Shown: positions 15,942 through 25,018 of the stretch, piece by piece
Position numbering within the stretch: the first letter of the stretch is position 1
Layout: the number at the start of each line of letters is the position of its first letter
Assembly (NCBI GenBank): GCA_045114455.1
Contig: JBGUKN010000072.1
Span: 8,248-72,247 of the forward strand
Length of the DNA stretch: 64,000 bases
From: UBA1732 sp045114455
GTDB lineage: Bacteria; Verrucomicrobiota; Lentisphaeria; Victivallales; UBA1829
Direction: 5' to 3'
The notes under the pieces: generated by a model
Told to the model about the DNA's origin: nothing
The model's database searches: none
The model's input: the letters and a program-made list of their open reading frames with translations, nothing else
Position numbers and translations under genes: made by a program

Positions 15942-17843
15942 ATGTCCAGGCATATTCAATTCAAGGCTGAAGTCAAAGAACTGCTCAACATGATGATCAA
16001 CTCGATCTACTCGAACAAGGAGATCTTCCTGCGCGAGCTGATCGCAAACGCCGCCGACGCGCTCGACAAACGGCGTTTCCTGGCTCTAACCCATCCCGAG
16101 CTCGCCAGTGAGGGCGAGATCCGCATCACCGCCGACGAAGCCGCCTGCACGCTGGCGATCTCCGACAACGGCATCGGCATGACGAAGGACGAACTGGTCG
16201 AAAACCTCGGCACCATCGCGCATTCCGGTTCGCGCGGATTCCTGGCCGAACTGAAAAAGGCGCAGGAGGAGAACCCCGCGACCGCGCCCGAGCTCATCGG
16301 ACAGTTCGGCGTCGGCTTCTACGCCGCCTTCATGGCTGCCGACAAAGTGTCCGTGCTGACGAAGAAGGCGGGCGAGGAACAGGCGTACCTGTGGGAATCC
16401 GAAGGCGTCGACACGTTCACCGTGAACGAGGCGGAAAAGGATGCCGTCGGCACGACCGTGACCCTGCATCTGAAAGACGATTTCAAGAACTATCTCGAAT
16501 ACTGGACCGTTTCGTCCGTGGTCCGCAAATACTCCGACTTCATCGAGTATCCGATCCGGATGGCGCATAAGACCAAGGACAAGGACGGCAAGGACGTCAT
16601 CGAGGACGAAACGCTGAATACCATGAAGGCGATCTGGCTGCGCCCGGAATCCGAAGTCACCGAGGACGAATACAAGAGCTTCTACTCGCACCTGTCCGGC
16701 GACTATGAAGCGCCGCTGAAGCGCATCGTCTTTTCCGCCGAGGGCGCGTCCGAATTCAAGGCCCTGCTCTTCCTCGCCGCCAAGCTCCCGTTCCAGTACC
16801 AGTTCGGCGTCCGCAACAAAAAGACGCTCAGCCTGTATGTGAAGCGCGTCTTCATCACCGACGAATGCCCCGGCCTGCTCCCGGACTACATGAACGGCTT
16901 CGTGTCCGGCGTGGTCGATTCGAGCGACCTGCCGCTGAACATCTCGCGCGAGACGCTTCAGGACAATCCGCAGATCAAGCGCATCTCCAAGGCCATCGTG
17001 AAGCGCGTCTTCTCCGAGCTCCAGACCATGATGGAGAAGGACCGCGCGACGTACGAAAAATTCTACGGCGAGTTCAGCCGCCTCATCAAGGAAGGCGCGT
17101 ACAGCGACTGGGAAAACCGCGAGAAACTCCAGAACCTGCTGCTCTTCGAGACCATGAACGGCGAACCCGGCAAACTCGTGTCGCTGAAGGAATACTCCGA
17201 CGCCATGCCGCCCACGCAGAAGGCCATCTACTTCATCACCGGCGAAAACCGCGCCGCCGTGGACCACTCCCCGCAGCTGGAGCTCTTCCGCCAGCAGAAG
17301 CTTGACGTGCTGTATCTGCTCGACCCGGTCGATGAGTTCGTCATCAACGGCATCGGCAAGTACGCGGAAAAGGACATCGTGTCCGTCTCCAAGAGCGACC
17401 TGAAGCTCGACGAGCCCGTGCAGAAGGAGCTCGAGAAGAAGACGAAGGAAGCCGCCGAGCAGAACAAGTCCCTGCTCGAATTCCTGAAGAAGACGCTCGA
17501 AAACCAGGTGAAGGACGTCCGGTTCTCCGCCCGCCTCACCGAAAGCGTCTGCTGCCTCGTCGGCGACGAGGCCGATCCCTCCGTGAACATGCAGCGCCTG
17601 ATGAAGGCGATGAAGCAGGAAGCCCCGGAAGTGAAGCGCATCCTGGAGCTCAATCCCGATGCTCCGCTGATCCAGGCGATGGCAAAGAAATATGAGGCGG
17701 AACCCGGCAGCCCCATGCTGACGGACTACGCCGCCATGCTGTACGACCAGGCCCTGCTCTGCGAAGGCTCCGAACTGCCCGATCCCGCGGCGTTCGCCCG
17801 CAGGACCGCGAAACTGATGACCGACGGCCTGAGCAAGAACTGA
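15942..17843 (+). CDS. htpG: Molecular chaperone HtpG (Hsp90)
   Basis: ATP-dependent cytosolic chaperone, 633 residues, full length. The GHKL ATP site is intact: IFLRELIANAADALDKRRF (near residue 26), ISDNGIGM and IGQFGVGFYAAFM. The middle-domain segment SSDLPLNISRETLQDN and a C-terminal dimerisation domain are present. AAAGGAG precedes the start. dnaJ follows 27 bp downstream, giving an Hsp90-Hsp40 pair without dnaK or grpE in the window. Confidence 0.96.
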   Translation: MSRHIQFKAEVKELLNMMINSIYSNKEIFLRELIANAADALDKRRFLALTHPELASEGEIRITADEAACTLAISDNGIGMTKDELVENLGTIAHSGSRGFLAELKKAQEENPATAPELIGQFGVGFYAAFMAADKVSVLTKKAGEEQAYLWESEGVDTFTVNEAEKDAVGTTVTLHLKDDFKNYLEYWTVSSVVRKYSDFIEYPIRMAHKTKDKDGKDVIEDETLNTMKAIWLRPESEVTEDEYKSFYSHLSGDYEAPLKRIVFSAEGASEFKALLFLAAKLPFQYQFGVRNKKTLSLYVKRVFITDECPGLLPDYMNGFVSGVVDSSDLPLNISRETLQDNPQIKRISKAIVKRVFSELQTMMEKDRATYEKFYGEFSRLIKEGAYSDWENREKLQNLLLFETMNGEPGKLVSLKEYSDAMPPTQKAIYFITGENRAAVDHSPQLELFRQQKLDVLYLLDPVDEFVINGIGKYAEKDIVSVSKSDLKLDEPVQKELEKKTKEAAEQNKSLLEFLKKTLENQVKDVRFSARLTESVCCLVGDEADPSVNMQRLMKAMKQEAPEVKRILELNPDAPLIQAMAKKYEAEPGSPMLTDYAAMLYDQALLCEGSELPDPAAFARRTAKLMTDGLSKN

Positions 17844-17870
17844 TTGAACTGAGAACGGAAGGCAGCCCCC

Positions 17871-19052
17871 ATGCCCGCACGACACACCGAACTGTATGAG
17901 CTACTAGAAATCTCCCCGGACGCCGACGAGGACGCCATCAAGAAGGCGTACCGGCGTCTGGCCGTGAAATACCACCCGGACAAGAACCCCGGCGACAAGG
18001 AAGCCGAGGAGAAGTTCAAGAAGATCTCCCACGCCTACGAAATCCTGGGCAACAGGGAAAAACGCCAGATCTACGACCAGTACGGCGAAGATGCCGCGAA
18101 CGGAAACGGCGGGGGCGGCGGGTTCTCCGGCGATCCCTTCGACATCTTCAACCAGTTCTTCGGCGGCGGGGGCGGCGGATTCGAGTCGTTCTTCGGCGGC
18201 GGGCGCAGACGCGATCCGAACGGCCCGCAACCGGGCGCGGACCTGCGCTACAACCTCGGAATCACGCTGGACGAGGCGTTCAAGGGCGTCACGAAGAAGA
18301 TTGAGTTCAACCGCCCCGGACTGTGCACCACATGCGGCGGCTCCGGATGCGCCGACGGCACGAAGCCGGAACGCTGCGACCGCTGCAAGGGCAGCGGACA
18401 GGTCGGCGTTTCCCAGGGCTTCTTTACTATGATGCACGAATGTCCCGTGTGCCACGGCACCGGCCGGAAGATCGCCCACAAGTGCGCGAAATGCAACGGC
18501 GCGGGCAAGGTCAGCGTCCACCGTGCGATCGAGGTCCACATCCCCGCCGGCATCGACACCGGCAACCGGATGCGCGTGACCGGCGAGGGCGAACCCGGGC
18601 TGCGCGGCGGCGCGGACGGCGACCTTTACATCATGATCCAGGTCCGCCCGGACAAGCGTTTCCAGCGCGAGGACGAGGACATCTACGCCGAATATCACAT
18701 CCCGTTCCCCGTGGCCGCGCTGGGCGGAACCGTTACGATCCCGACCGTGCACGGCGACGCGGAGCTGACAGTCCCTGCCGGGACGCAGAACGGCGACGTG
18801 CTCACGCTGAAAGGAAAGGGCATGCCGGTGCGGCAGCGTCAGGGCGTCTTCGGCAACCACCATGTGAAACTCACGATCGACGTCCCGCGCAAGCTCAACG
18901 ATGCCCAGCGCGAGGCGCTGAAGGCCTATGCGGCGGCATTCCGGACGGACGGCGGCGGCACGAAGAACAACGGCGCCGAACCGAACTTCACCATCAACGC
19001 CGACAACGATCCGAGTTTCTTCCAGAAGCTCAAAGACAAGGTCGGGCTGTGA
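17871..19052 (+). CDS. dnaJ: Chaperone protein DnaJ
   Basis: Type I Hsp40, 393 residues. The J domain has the HPD triad in VKYHPDKNPG (residues ~34-36). A Gly/Phe-rich linker spans ~75-125. All four zinc repeats are present: CTTCGGSG, CDRCKGSG, CPVCHGTG and CAKCNGAG. The C-terminal substrate domains complete the protein. It stimulates DnaK ATPase and binds unfolded chains. It is in the htpG operon, and the dgt start lies 3 bp past its stop. Confidence 0.95.
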   Translation: MPARHTELYELLEISPDADEDAIKKAYRRLAVKYHPDKNPGDKEAEEKFKKISHAYEILGNREKRQIYDQYGEDAANGNGGGGGFSGDPFDIFNQFFGGGGGGFESFFGGGRRRDPNGPQPGADLRYNLGITLDEAFKGVTKKIEFNRPGLCTTCGGSGCADGTKPERCDRCKGSGQVGVSQGFFTMMHECPVCHGTGRKIAHKCAKCNGAGKVSVHRAIEVHIPAGIDTGNRMRVTGEGEPGLRGGADGDLYIMIQVRPDKRFQREDEDIYAEYHIPFPVAALGGTVTIPTVHGDAELTVPAGTQNGDVLTLKGKGMPVRQRQGVFGNHHVKLTIDVPRKLNDAQREALKAYAAAFRTDGGGTKNNGAEPNFTINADNDPSFFQKLKDKVGL

Positions 19053-19055
19053 TCC

Positions 19056-20195
19056 ATGAGCGCGCGTACCCAGCAGATCTTATGCGGCTTCGAGGATAAG
19101 ACGCTCGCTCCATACGCCGTTCACGCCGGCGCGCTCCACGGACGCCGCTACCCCGAAACGCCCCACCCGTACCGGACCGAGTTCCAGCGCGACCGCGACC
19201 GCATCCTGCACAGCCAGGCGTTCCGGCGGCTGGAATACAAAACGCAGGTATTCCTGAGCACGACCGGCGACCATCTGCGGAACCGTCTCACGCACACGAT
19301 CGAGGTGGCGGGCATCGCGCGCACGATCGCCCGGAGCCTCGGACTGAACGAAGACCTCACGGAGGCCATCGCGCTCGCGCACGACCTCGGGCACACGCCG
19401 TTCGGGCACGCAGGGGAACGCGCCCTGCACAGCCTGATGGAGGGACACGGCGGATTCGACCACAATTTTCAGGCGATCCGCGTGGTCGACCTGCTGGAGA
19501 AGAAATACCCTGCCTACGACGGGATCAACCTCACCTGGGAGACCCGTGCAGGCCTCATCAAACACCGTTCGCCGCTGCATCCAACCCTGCTCGACGGCGT
19601 GGAGCTCGCCCCGGCCCCATGCCTGGAAGCGCAGGCCGCCGACCTCGCCGATGACCTCACCTACTACGGGCACGACGTCGACGACGGACTGGACGCCGGG
19701 ATCATCACGGAGGACATGCTGGAAGGCATCGCGATCTGGCGCATGGCCGCCGAAGAAACGAAATCGCTCGGACTGAAGCGCGGCGACGGAAAATTCCTGA
19801 CCTACACCGTGCGCGCGCTCATCAACCGCATGGTCGGCGACGCCATCGAAACATCCGCGAAGCTGATCGAGGCGTCCGGCGTGAAAACGCCCGGCGACGC
19901 CCCGGCGAAGGGCATGACGCTGATCGCGTGGAGCCAGGAATTCCAGGTGCTGACCAGCGAACTGAGGACGTTCCTGTACGAAAACCTGTATTTCTCGCAG
20001 GAGCTCAAAAAGCTCAACCAGCTCTCGAAGGAGCGCATGTCATTCCTGTTCGACACCTTCGTGAAACACCCCGAACTCGCGGGCAGCCAGGTCCGCCGCC
20101 GCATGGAAGAGGACGGCATCCACAGGGCCGTCACGGATTACATCGCGGGCATGACTGACGTTTTCGCCATCTGCGAATACCACAGACTGAAATGA
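19056..20195 (+). CDS. dgt: Deoxyguanosinetriphosphate triphosphohydrolase-like protein
   Basis: 379-residue HD-domain nucleotide hydrolase that cleaves dNTPs (dGTP in known members) to the nucleoside and triphosphate. Motifs: RDRDRILHSQAFRRLEYKTQVF, the first metal His in NRLTHTIEVAGIAR, the HD pair in ALAHDLGHTPFGHAGE, and later DLADDLTYYGHDVDDGL. It starts 3 bp after dnaJ without an evident ribosome site, so translation is probably coupled. Its 3' end overlaps the convergent GT39-like gene by 65 bp. Confidence 0.92.
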   Translation: MSARTQQILCGFEDKTLAPYAVHAGALHGRRYPETPHPYRTEFQRDRDRILHSQAFRRLEYKTQVFLSTTGDHLRNRLTHTIEVAGIARTIARSLGLNEDLTEAIALAHDLGHTPFGHAGERALHSLMEGHGGFDHNFQAIRVVDLLEKKYPAYDGINLTWETRAGLIKHRSPLHPTLLDGVELAPAPCLEAQAADLADDLTYYGHDVDDGLDAGIITEDMLEGIAIWRMAAEETKSLGLKRGDGKFLTYTVRALINRMVGDAIETSAKLIEASGVKTPGDAPAKGMTLIAWSQEFQVLTSELRTFLYENLYFSQELKKLNQLSKERMSFLFDTFVKHPELAGSQVRRRMEEDGIHRAVTDYIAGMTDVFAICEYHRLK

Positions 20196-21522
20196 CCGCG
20201 CCCGCCAGCGCGCAGGCGAACGGCAGCGACGGAATCTGATACCGCGGCATCAGGACCGGGCCGGGGACCGCCAGATAGTACAGCACAAACGCCGCAAACA
20301 GCGCCAGGACGGTCCATCTGCGCCGCCGGGCATAAATCCATGCCCCAGCCGCCGTCAGCGCCCAGAGCGCCCCGGAAACGATTAAAAACGGCATCGCAAG
20401 AAACACCGCCGCATAGCTCCCGTCCATGTAGTGCCGGAACGCCGCAACGACGCCATCCTTCCGAAGGACCGCCAGCGTGCCGCGTTCACCCGTCCGCAGT
20501 CCGAGGTTCTGCAGAAAATCCGGCAGGTCGGGCAGCAGGATCCACACCTGGAACAGATGTGTGGCGGCTGTCGCGCCCGGATGTTTGAAGATCGCCTTCC
20601 TGTATTGCGCCAGGTACCATCTGTCCTGCTCCATCTCCTTTTCGAATGCGTTGAATGCGTCGGTTTCCGGTCTGACGGAAAACGCCGCTTCCGCCTCGGC
20701 TTCCAGCGCGGCGCGTTCCGTGTCGATGTCCGTACCGTTCACGCGGGCAAGGATCGCAGCGGTGTTGTGCCGTGCGGTAAGGCCGGAATTCCGGTCGAGC
20801 ACGAATCCTGCGCCGACGGATTGATTGCGGATCATCCACGGCATAAGCAGAGCACAGAAGACGAGCGCGGTCAGCAGGACAGCGGCTGCTGTTCTTTTCC
20901 ACGCATGGAAAATGACCGGGGCCAGGACCAGCGGGATCAGGACGAGGAAGACAGGGAGATTGACCGGTTTCGTCAGAGCCGCCAGCGCGGCGAAAACCGC
21001 ACCGAAAAGGAAATCGGAAAGGCGTTTCGTGCGCCATGCCCGGACAAGGAAGAACACCTGCCACGCGCAGAAAAACCCAAGCAGGGAGTCCGCCAGGACC
21101 AATGGCGCGTTCGCCAGCGCAGTCAGGTTCAGCGCATACAGTACCGCCGCCCAGAACCCCGCCCGGCGTCCGGCGAGGCTTCGTCCGGCAAATGCCACGG
21201 GAAACACGGTCAGCGCGTCGATCAGGCATCCGGCGATCGCGATATGAATGAGAGTCCGCCCGACCAGCACCAGAAAGAAGATGTACCCCGGCGGACGCTG
21301 CACCGCGGGGAAACTGGAGTCGGGTGCAATGGTCATCTTCTTCCCGTAGTTTTCCTCGATCGCTCTTGCCGGCAGGCGATACGACGCGGAATCCAGCCGC
21401 GTGAGGAGTTCCGGCGACTGCAGCGCGGGCCACGCGCACAGCACACGGATCACGAACGCGACCAGAAAGACCGGGATGATCCGGCGAAGAAAACGGTGTG
21501 TGGCGGATTGCTTGGAAAACAT
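20131..21522 (-). CDS. GT39/ArnT-like membrane glycosyltransferase
   Basis: 463-residue polytopic inner-membrane protein with roughly ten hydrophobic segments. It resembles the dolichyl-phosphate-mannose/ArnT (GT-C) family, which moves sugars from polyprenyl phosphate donors onto lipid or protein at the periplasmic face. The first loop contains the expected acidic pair region LDSASYRLPARAI, and FPAVQRPPGYIFFL follows. The acceptor cannot be inferred. It overlaps the dgt 3' end by 65 bp in convergent orientation. No strong promoter is visible, although TATAAA lies upstream on the minus strand. Confidence 0.75.
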   Translation of the reverse strand: MFSKQSATHRFLRRIIPVFLVAFVIRVLCAWPALQSPELLTRLDSASYRLPARAIEENYGKKMTIAPDSSFPAVQRPPGYIFFLVLVGRTLIHIAIAGCLIDALTVFPVAFAGRSLAGRRAGFWAAVLYALNLTALANAPLVLADSLLGFFCAWQVFFLVRAWRTKRLSDFLFGAVFAALAALTKPVNLPVFLVLIPLVLAPVIFHAWKRTAAAVLLTALVFCALLMPWMIRNQSVGAGFVLDRNSGLTARHNTAAILARVNGTDIDTERAALEAEAEAAFSVRPETDAFNAFEKEMEQDRWYLAQYRKAIFKHPGATAATHLFQVWILLPDLPDFLQNLGLRTGERGTLAVLRKDGVVAAFRHYMDGSYAAVFLAMPFLIVSGALWALTAAGAWIYARRRRWTVLALFAAFVLYYLAVPGPVLMPRYQIPSLPFACALAGAVISVCGIRRWRKRQSCPRCNP

Positions 21523-21594
21523 GGAAAAGTCTTAAAGTTGAGGAAGGACGGCTTCTTTATAAAAGAAAAATGGTCAGGATTCTCCGAAAAGAAG

Positions 21595-21622
21595 TTGCAT
21601 TTTCCGCATGACGGTGTATATT
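21595..21622 (+). promoter_or_regulatory. Promoter of rpmE
   Basis: -35 TTGCAT (21595-21600), 16-bp spacer, -10 TATATT (21617-21622), ~78 bp upstream of the rpmE ATG. Confidence 0.7.
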
Positions 21623-21699
21623 ATAAATTGCTGTGTTGCTTTAAAGTAGCGCGGTTTTCTCAGAAATCAAATACAATTCCAACATATATGAGGTTAAAA

Positions 21700-21906
21700 A
21701 TGAAAGATTCCATCCATCCCGCGTATGGTCCGGCGAAGGTCATCTGCGCCTGCGGCAAAGTCTGGGACATCTACTCCACCCGTAAAGAGCAGAAAGTCGG
21801 CATCTGCGCCGAATGCCACCCGTTCATCACCGGCAAGCAGAAACTCGTCGACGTTGCAGGCCGCGTCGAAAAGTTCCGCCGCCGCTATCAGAAACCCGCC
21901 AAGTAA
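21700..21906 (+). CDS. rpmE: 50S ribosomal protein L31
   Basis: 68-residue L31 of the zinc-binding type: CACGKVW (residues ~16-18) and CAECHPF (~36-39), with YGPAKVI at the N-terminus and KQKLVDVAGRVEKFRRRYQ at the C-terminus. The ATG at 21700 is chosen because the family starts at MKDSIHP. The longer frame extending upstream runs antisense through the GT39-like gene and is not real. The rpmE-prfA order is common in bacteria. Confidence 0.95.
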   Translation: MKDSIHPAYGPAKVICACGKVWDIYSTRKEQKVGICAECHPFITGKQKLVDVAGRVEKFRRRYQKPAK

Positions 21907-21965
21907 TTCGGTTTTCCCGATCGGACGGAACGGCGGTTTCCGCACAGGATGCCGCCGGATCAGCC

Positions 21966-22011
21966 AGCCCGGACCCCGCTTTTTCACGAACGGAGACCGG
22001 GCTTGTTTTTT
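21966..22011 (+). terminator. Possible terminator between rpmE and prfA
   Basis: AGCCCGG (21966-21972) pairs with CCGGGCT (21997-22003), followed by a T-rich run to 22011. The loop is long (24 nt), so it may only attenuate read-through into prfA. Confidence 0.5.
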
Positions 22012-22039
22012 GGATTGACGAATCACAGATAACAACCCC

Positions 22040-23149
22040 ATGCGCCCGGAAGATTTCACACGGCAGATCGAACAGTTCAAAGCCAGGTTCGACAAGCTCG
22101 AAACGGAGTTGTCCGATCCCGGCGTCTACGCCGTGCCCGCCCGCGCGTCCATGCTCGCCCGGGAGCGTCAGCGTCTGGAGGGCATTTTCGCCGCGTACGA
22201 CCGCTGGACCGGGGCATTGAAATCCGCGCAGGAAAACCGCGGCCTGCTGGAGACCGAGCACGATCCCGAATTCCGTGCGCTCATCGAAAGCGATCTCGCC
22301 GAACAGGAAAAGACCGCAGTCGAGGCGGAACAGGACCTGATGGTGCGGCTGGTCCCGCCGGACAAAGCGGACTCCCGCGACGCCATCGTGGAGATCAAGC
22401 CTGCGGCGGGCGGCGAGGAGGCGGCGCTCTTTGCGGGCGACCTCTTCCGCATGTACCTGCACTACGCGGAAAAACGCGGCTGGAAGTGCGAGGTGATGGA
22501 GCAGTCGGACTCCGAGCTCGGCGGCCTCAAGAACGTGATGTTCTCCCTCTCCGGCGAGGACATCTTCTCCCGCATGAAATACGAAAGCGGCGTCCACCGC
22601 GTCCAGCGAATCCCCGTCACGGAGTCCGGCGGCCGCATCCACACCTCGACCGTGACCGTCTCCGTGCTGCCGGAAGCGAGCGAGATCGACGACATCGCGA
22701 TCCGCCCGGAAGACCTCGAAATTTCCACGTTCCGTTCCTCCGGACCCGGCGGCCAGAACGTGAACCGGACCGATTCCGCCGTCCGCATCCGGCACATCCC
22801 GAGCGGGCTGGTCGTGGCGAGCCAGCAGGAACGCTCCCAGATCCGCAACCGCGAGATCGCCCTGCGCATCCTGAAAAGCCGTCTGCTGGAGATCCAGCGC
22901 AGCGAGGAGGCGGCGAAACAGGCCGCCAGCAAGCGCCTGCAAGTCGGGACAGGCGACCGCAGCGAACGCATCCGCACCTACAATTTCCCGCAGAACCGCG
23001 TCACGGACCACCGGTTCGGCGTTGTCTCCATCTTCAACCTCCCAGCGCTCATGGAGGGCGACCTGGACCTGCTGCTCGATCCCCTGTTTCTGGCACACAG
23101 CAAGCTCGTGGTGGAGGATTTCCTGAAAAATCCGGGGGAGGAATCCTGA
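22040..23149 (+). CDS. prfA: Peptide chain release factor 1
   Basis: 369-residue RF1, which reads UAA and UAG and triggers peptide release. The stop-codon tripeptide region IPVTESGGRIHTST carries P-x-T, as in RF1 and not the SPF of RF2. The catalytic loop has SSGPGGQNVNRTDSAVRI with the GGQ motif at residues ~236-238. Length and layout are standard. I see no PrmC methyltransferase gene next to it, although it often follows prfA. Confidence 0.96.
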   Translation: MRPEDFTRQIEQFKARFDKLETELSDPGVYAVPARASMLARERQRLEGIFAAYDRWTGALKSAQENRGLLETEHDPEFRALIESDLAEQEKTAVEAEQDLMVRLVPPDKADSRDAIVEIKPAAGGEEAALFAGDLFRMYLHYAEKRGWKCEVMEQSDSELGGLKNVMFSLSGEDIFSRMKYESGVHRVQRIPVTESGGRIHTSTVTVSVLPEASEIDDIAIRPEDLEISTFRSSGPGGQNVNRTDSAVRIRHIPSGLVVASQQERSQIRNREIALRILKSRLLEIQRSEEAAKQAASKRLQVGTGDRSERIRTYNFPQNRVTDHRFGVVSIFNLPALMEGDLDLLLDPLFLAHSKLVVEDFLKNPGEES

Positions 23150-23156
23150 CCGCCGC

Positions 23157-23185
23157 TTGATTTTCTTCGCCGGTCATGGCATATT
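23157..23185 (+). promoter_or_regulatory. Promoter of the small unknown gene at 23239
   Basis: -35 TTGATT (23157-23162), 17-bp spacer, -10 CATATT (23180-23185), 54 bp upstream of the chosen ATG. Confidence 0.6.
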
Positions 23186-23238
23186 ATAAGCGAAAAGGGA
23201 AACCGGAGGGGAACCGGTCCGAAAACAAGGAGGGGATC

Positions 23239-23694
23239 ATGTATTACACGCACCTAGGGCGCAATATCGCCCCGCGGGAAATCCGGGATTACGCCCGCAT
23301 CTTCCGTGAGATCGACGAGGAACGCCGCGAACTGGCGGCATTCGCCGTACAGCAGGCTGCCGGATTCGGAGCCGAAATCGTCCGCCACAAGGACCGTCTG
23401 CACGACCTGGCCGAACAGGAGGAGCTGATGATGATCCGCACCCGGTACGTCGACTTCGAACCGCACTGGCGGGCGCACCGGAGATTTCAACGCTTTCTGC
23501 GCACGGCGGACTCCCGCGAGGAACTGCTGTTCTGTTCCGACTGGCTGCGCCAGCACGAAGCCGCCGAAGACACGGAGTTCCGCCAATGGCTGAGGCACGG
23601 CTGCAGGCCGAATGCGAATGCGGAATGTTTCGACTGTCTGTACGGCACGGACCCGGAACGAATCCTGCTGTCGGTGAAAATGCAGCTGGGGTAG
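23239..23694 (+). CDS. Small charged protein of unknown function
   Basis: 151-residue soluble protein, rich in Arg, Glu and His, with no membrane segment or signal peptide. The start at 23239 has a strong AAGGAGGGG site; the ATG at 23176 would overlap the promoter's -10 box. Repeated short motifs such as REIRDYARIFREIDEERREL and EELLFCSDWLRQHEAAED suggest an all-helical fold. Two Cys late in the protein (CFDCLYG) could bind metal or form a disulphide. No family recognised. It is followed by 500 bp of repeats. Confidence 0.65.
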   Translation: MYYTHLGRNIAPREIRDYARIFREIDEERRELAAFAVQQAAGFGAEIVRHKDRLHDLAEQEELMMIRTRYVDFEPHWRAHRRFQRFLRTADSREELLFCSDWLRQHEAAEDTEFRQWLRHGCRPNANAECFDCLYGTDPERILLSVKMQLG

Positions 23695-23735
23695 GACATC
23701 CGGCGAAACTAAAACTCCAGCGAAAAGAATGTCGT

Positions 23736-23870
23736 AAGTTTCAGTTAAAAACGAGGAGACGCCCCCATAGTTTCAGGAAAACGAGGAGACGCGCTTTCCC
23801 CATAGTTTCAGGAAAACGAGGAGACGCGCCTTTCCCAAAAGTTCCAGGAAAAACGAATGAGGTGACGTTC
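23736..23870 (+). repeat. Degenerate ~35-bp tandem repeats
   Basis: Four imperfect units start at about 23747, each beginning AAAACGAGGAGACG and ending ATAGTTTCAGG or a variant. Unit lengths are about 30, 35 and 36 bp, then a diverged fourth unit. The array is preceded by AAGTTTCAGTTAAA (23736-23749), which recurs at 23879-23892. The units differ too much and touch each other, so this is not a CRISPR array. Confidence 0.75.
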
Positions 23871-23878
23871 CTTTCTTC

Positions 23879-23916
23879 AAGTTTCAGTTAAATGGTACTT
23901 GATTTAACTGAAACTT
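23879..23916 (+). repeat. Perfect 15-bp inverted repeat
   Basis: AAGTTTCAGTTAAAT (23879-23893) and its exact reverse complement ATTTAACTGAAACTT (23902-23916) flank 8 bp. The hairpin joins the 35-bp array to the 60-bp array. It could act as a terminator-like or cruciform structure, but there is no T-run. Confidence 0.75.
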
Positions 23917-24060
23917 GCGCGTATGCGCGAAAAACTGCAATTTCTCTGCCAACTCGTTTCCATTGGCAAACCTGAGCGTATGCGCGGGAGAGTGCGTTTT
24001 CTCCGCCGTTTCGTTTTTTTCATTGGAAAACTTGAGCGTATGCGCGGAAATGTACGGGAA
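23917..24060 (+). repeat. ~60-bp tandem repeats with GCGTATGCGCG core
   Basis: Two complete units and one partial unit each begin with GCGTATGCGCG (near 23919, 23977 and 24037) and end with CATTGGMAAACYTGA. The 60-bp period is a multiple of three, and on the minus strand it spells a 20-residue repeat containing AHTLKF, but there is no ribosome site, so I do not call a gene. Confidence 0.7.
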
Positions 24061-24120
24061 AAGCAAAGGGAATATACGGGAAATATGGATGAAAAGGAAC
24101 GTTTTCCAAAAGGAAACTGC

Positions 24121-24149
24121 TTGAAAAACATGTCTGCCGGATGTATTTT
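24121..24149 (+). promoter_or_regulatory. Promoter of the uracil-DNA glycosylase gene
   Basis: -35 TTGAAA (24121-24126), 17-bp spacer, -10 TATTTT (24144-24149), 48 bp upstream of the ATG. Confidence 0.65.
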
Positions 24150-24196
24150 ATAGAACAAATAGCAACCCCGGACCGCCGGACGGAACAGGACCCCCC

Positions 24197-24997
24197 ATGA
24201 GAAAACCCGACATCTTCGACGAGATCATCCAGTGCCTGAAAACAGGCGCGCAGACCGGAGCCGACGTCTCCATGGACGAAGCGGTCCTGCACGACCTCTA
24301 CGCCCGCCCCGCCGTCCGCAAGACCGCGAACGAGGCGCAGGCATCCTCCGCATCCGCACCGGTTCCCCGCGCACAGACGCAGCCTCCGGCAAGGGGCATG
24401 GACGGGGTTCCGCCCGCCTATGCGCCCGACATCCCCGAATGGGAATCCCTCCGCACGGAATGCGCCGCCTGCATGAAATGCGGCCTCGGCCGCACCCGCA
24501 CCAACATGGTGTTCGCCGACGGCAATCCGCACGCCGAACTGATGTTCATCGGCGAGGGGCCCGGCGCGGACGAGGACGCCACCGGCGTGCCGTTCGTGGG
24601 CCGCGCGGGCGAACTGCTGTCCCGCATGATCGCCGCCATGACGTTCGACCGCAGGACCGAGACCTGCATTGCAAACATCGTGAAGTGCCGCCCCCCGGGA
24701 AACCGCAATCCGGCCGACGACGAGGCGGCGGCGTGCATGCCGTACCTGAAACGCCAGATCGCCATGGTGAATCCGAAGGTGATCGTGCTGCTCGGCGCCG
24801 TGCCGCTTCTGTATCTCTTCAACCTCAAGGGCATCATGAAGCTCCGCGGACGCTGGCTGGATTACGGCGGCATCCCCGTCATGCCGACCTACCACCCGGC
24901 GTTTCTCCTGCGCAATCCGCCGGCGAAGAAAGACGCCTGGGCCGACCTGCAGGCGGTCATGGCGGTCTTCGGACGCAAACCGGCGCCCCGGCGCTGA
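24197..24997 (+). CDS. Family 4 uracil-DNA glycosylase
   Basis: 266-residue base-excision repair enzyme that removes uracil from DNA. The four iron-sulphur cysteines of the family are visible in CMKCGLG, VKCRPPGNRNP and AACMPYL. The catalytic segment FIGEGPGADEDATGVPFVGRAG and the C-terminal PTYHPAFLLRN motif are intact. About 85 N-terminal residues are a linker rich in Ala and Pro, not part of the fold. The gene has its own promoter; the oppB-like gene follows 21 bp downstream. Confidence 0.92.
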   Translation: MRKPDIFDEIIQCLKTGAQTGADVSMDEAVLHDLYARPAVRKTANEAQASSASAPVPRAQTQPPARGMDGVPPAYAPDIPEWESLRTECAACMKCGLGRTRTNMVFADGNPHAELMFIGEGPGADEDATGVPFVGRAGELLSRMIAAMTFDRRTETCIANIVKCRPPGNRNPADDEAAACMPYLKRQIAMVNPKVIVLLGAVPLLYLFNLKGIMKLRGRWLDYGGIPVMPTYHPAFLLRNPPAKKDAWADLQAVMAVFGRKPAPRR

Positions 24998-25018
24998 ACC
25001 CGGACGGAGGCAGTCCGA

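Noticed and set aside
20431..21906. Single 491-residue frame ending in L31
   Set aside because: Only the last 68 residues form a real protein (rpmE, from 21700). The upstream part runs antisense through the GT39-like gene, and the rpmE promoter at 21595-21622 lies inside it.
23736..24060. CRISPR array
   Set aside because: Units touch each other without spacers, differ in sequence and length, and no cas gene is in the window.
23884..24066. Small minus-strand gene with 20-residue repeats
   Set aside because: The frame stays open only because the 60-bp unit is a multiple of three. There is no ribosome site or promoter, and both strands are equally open.
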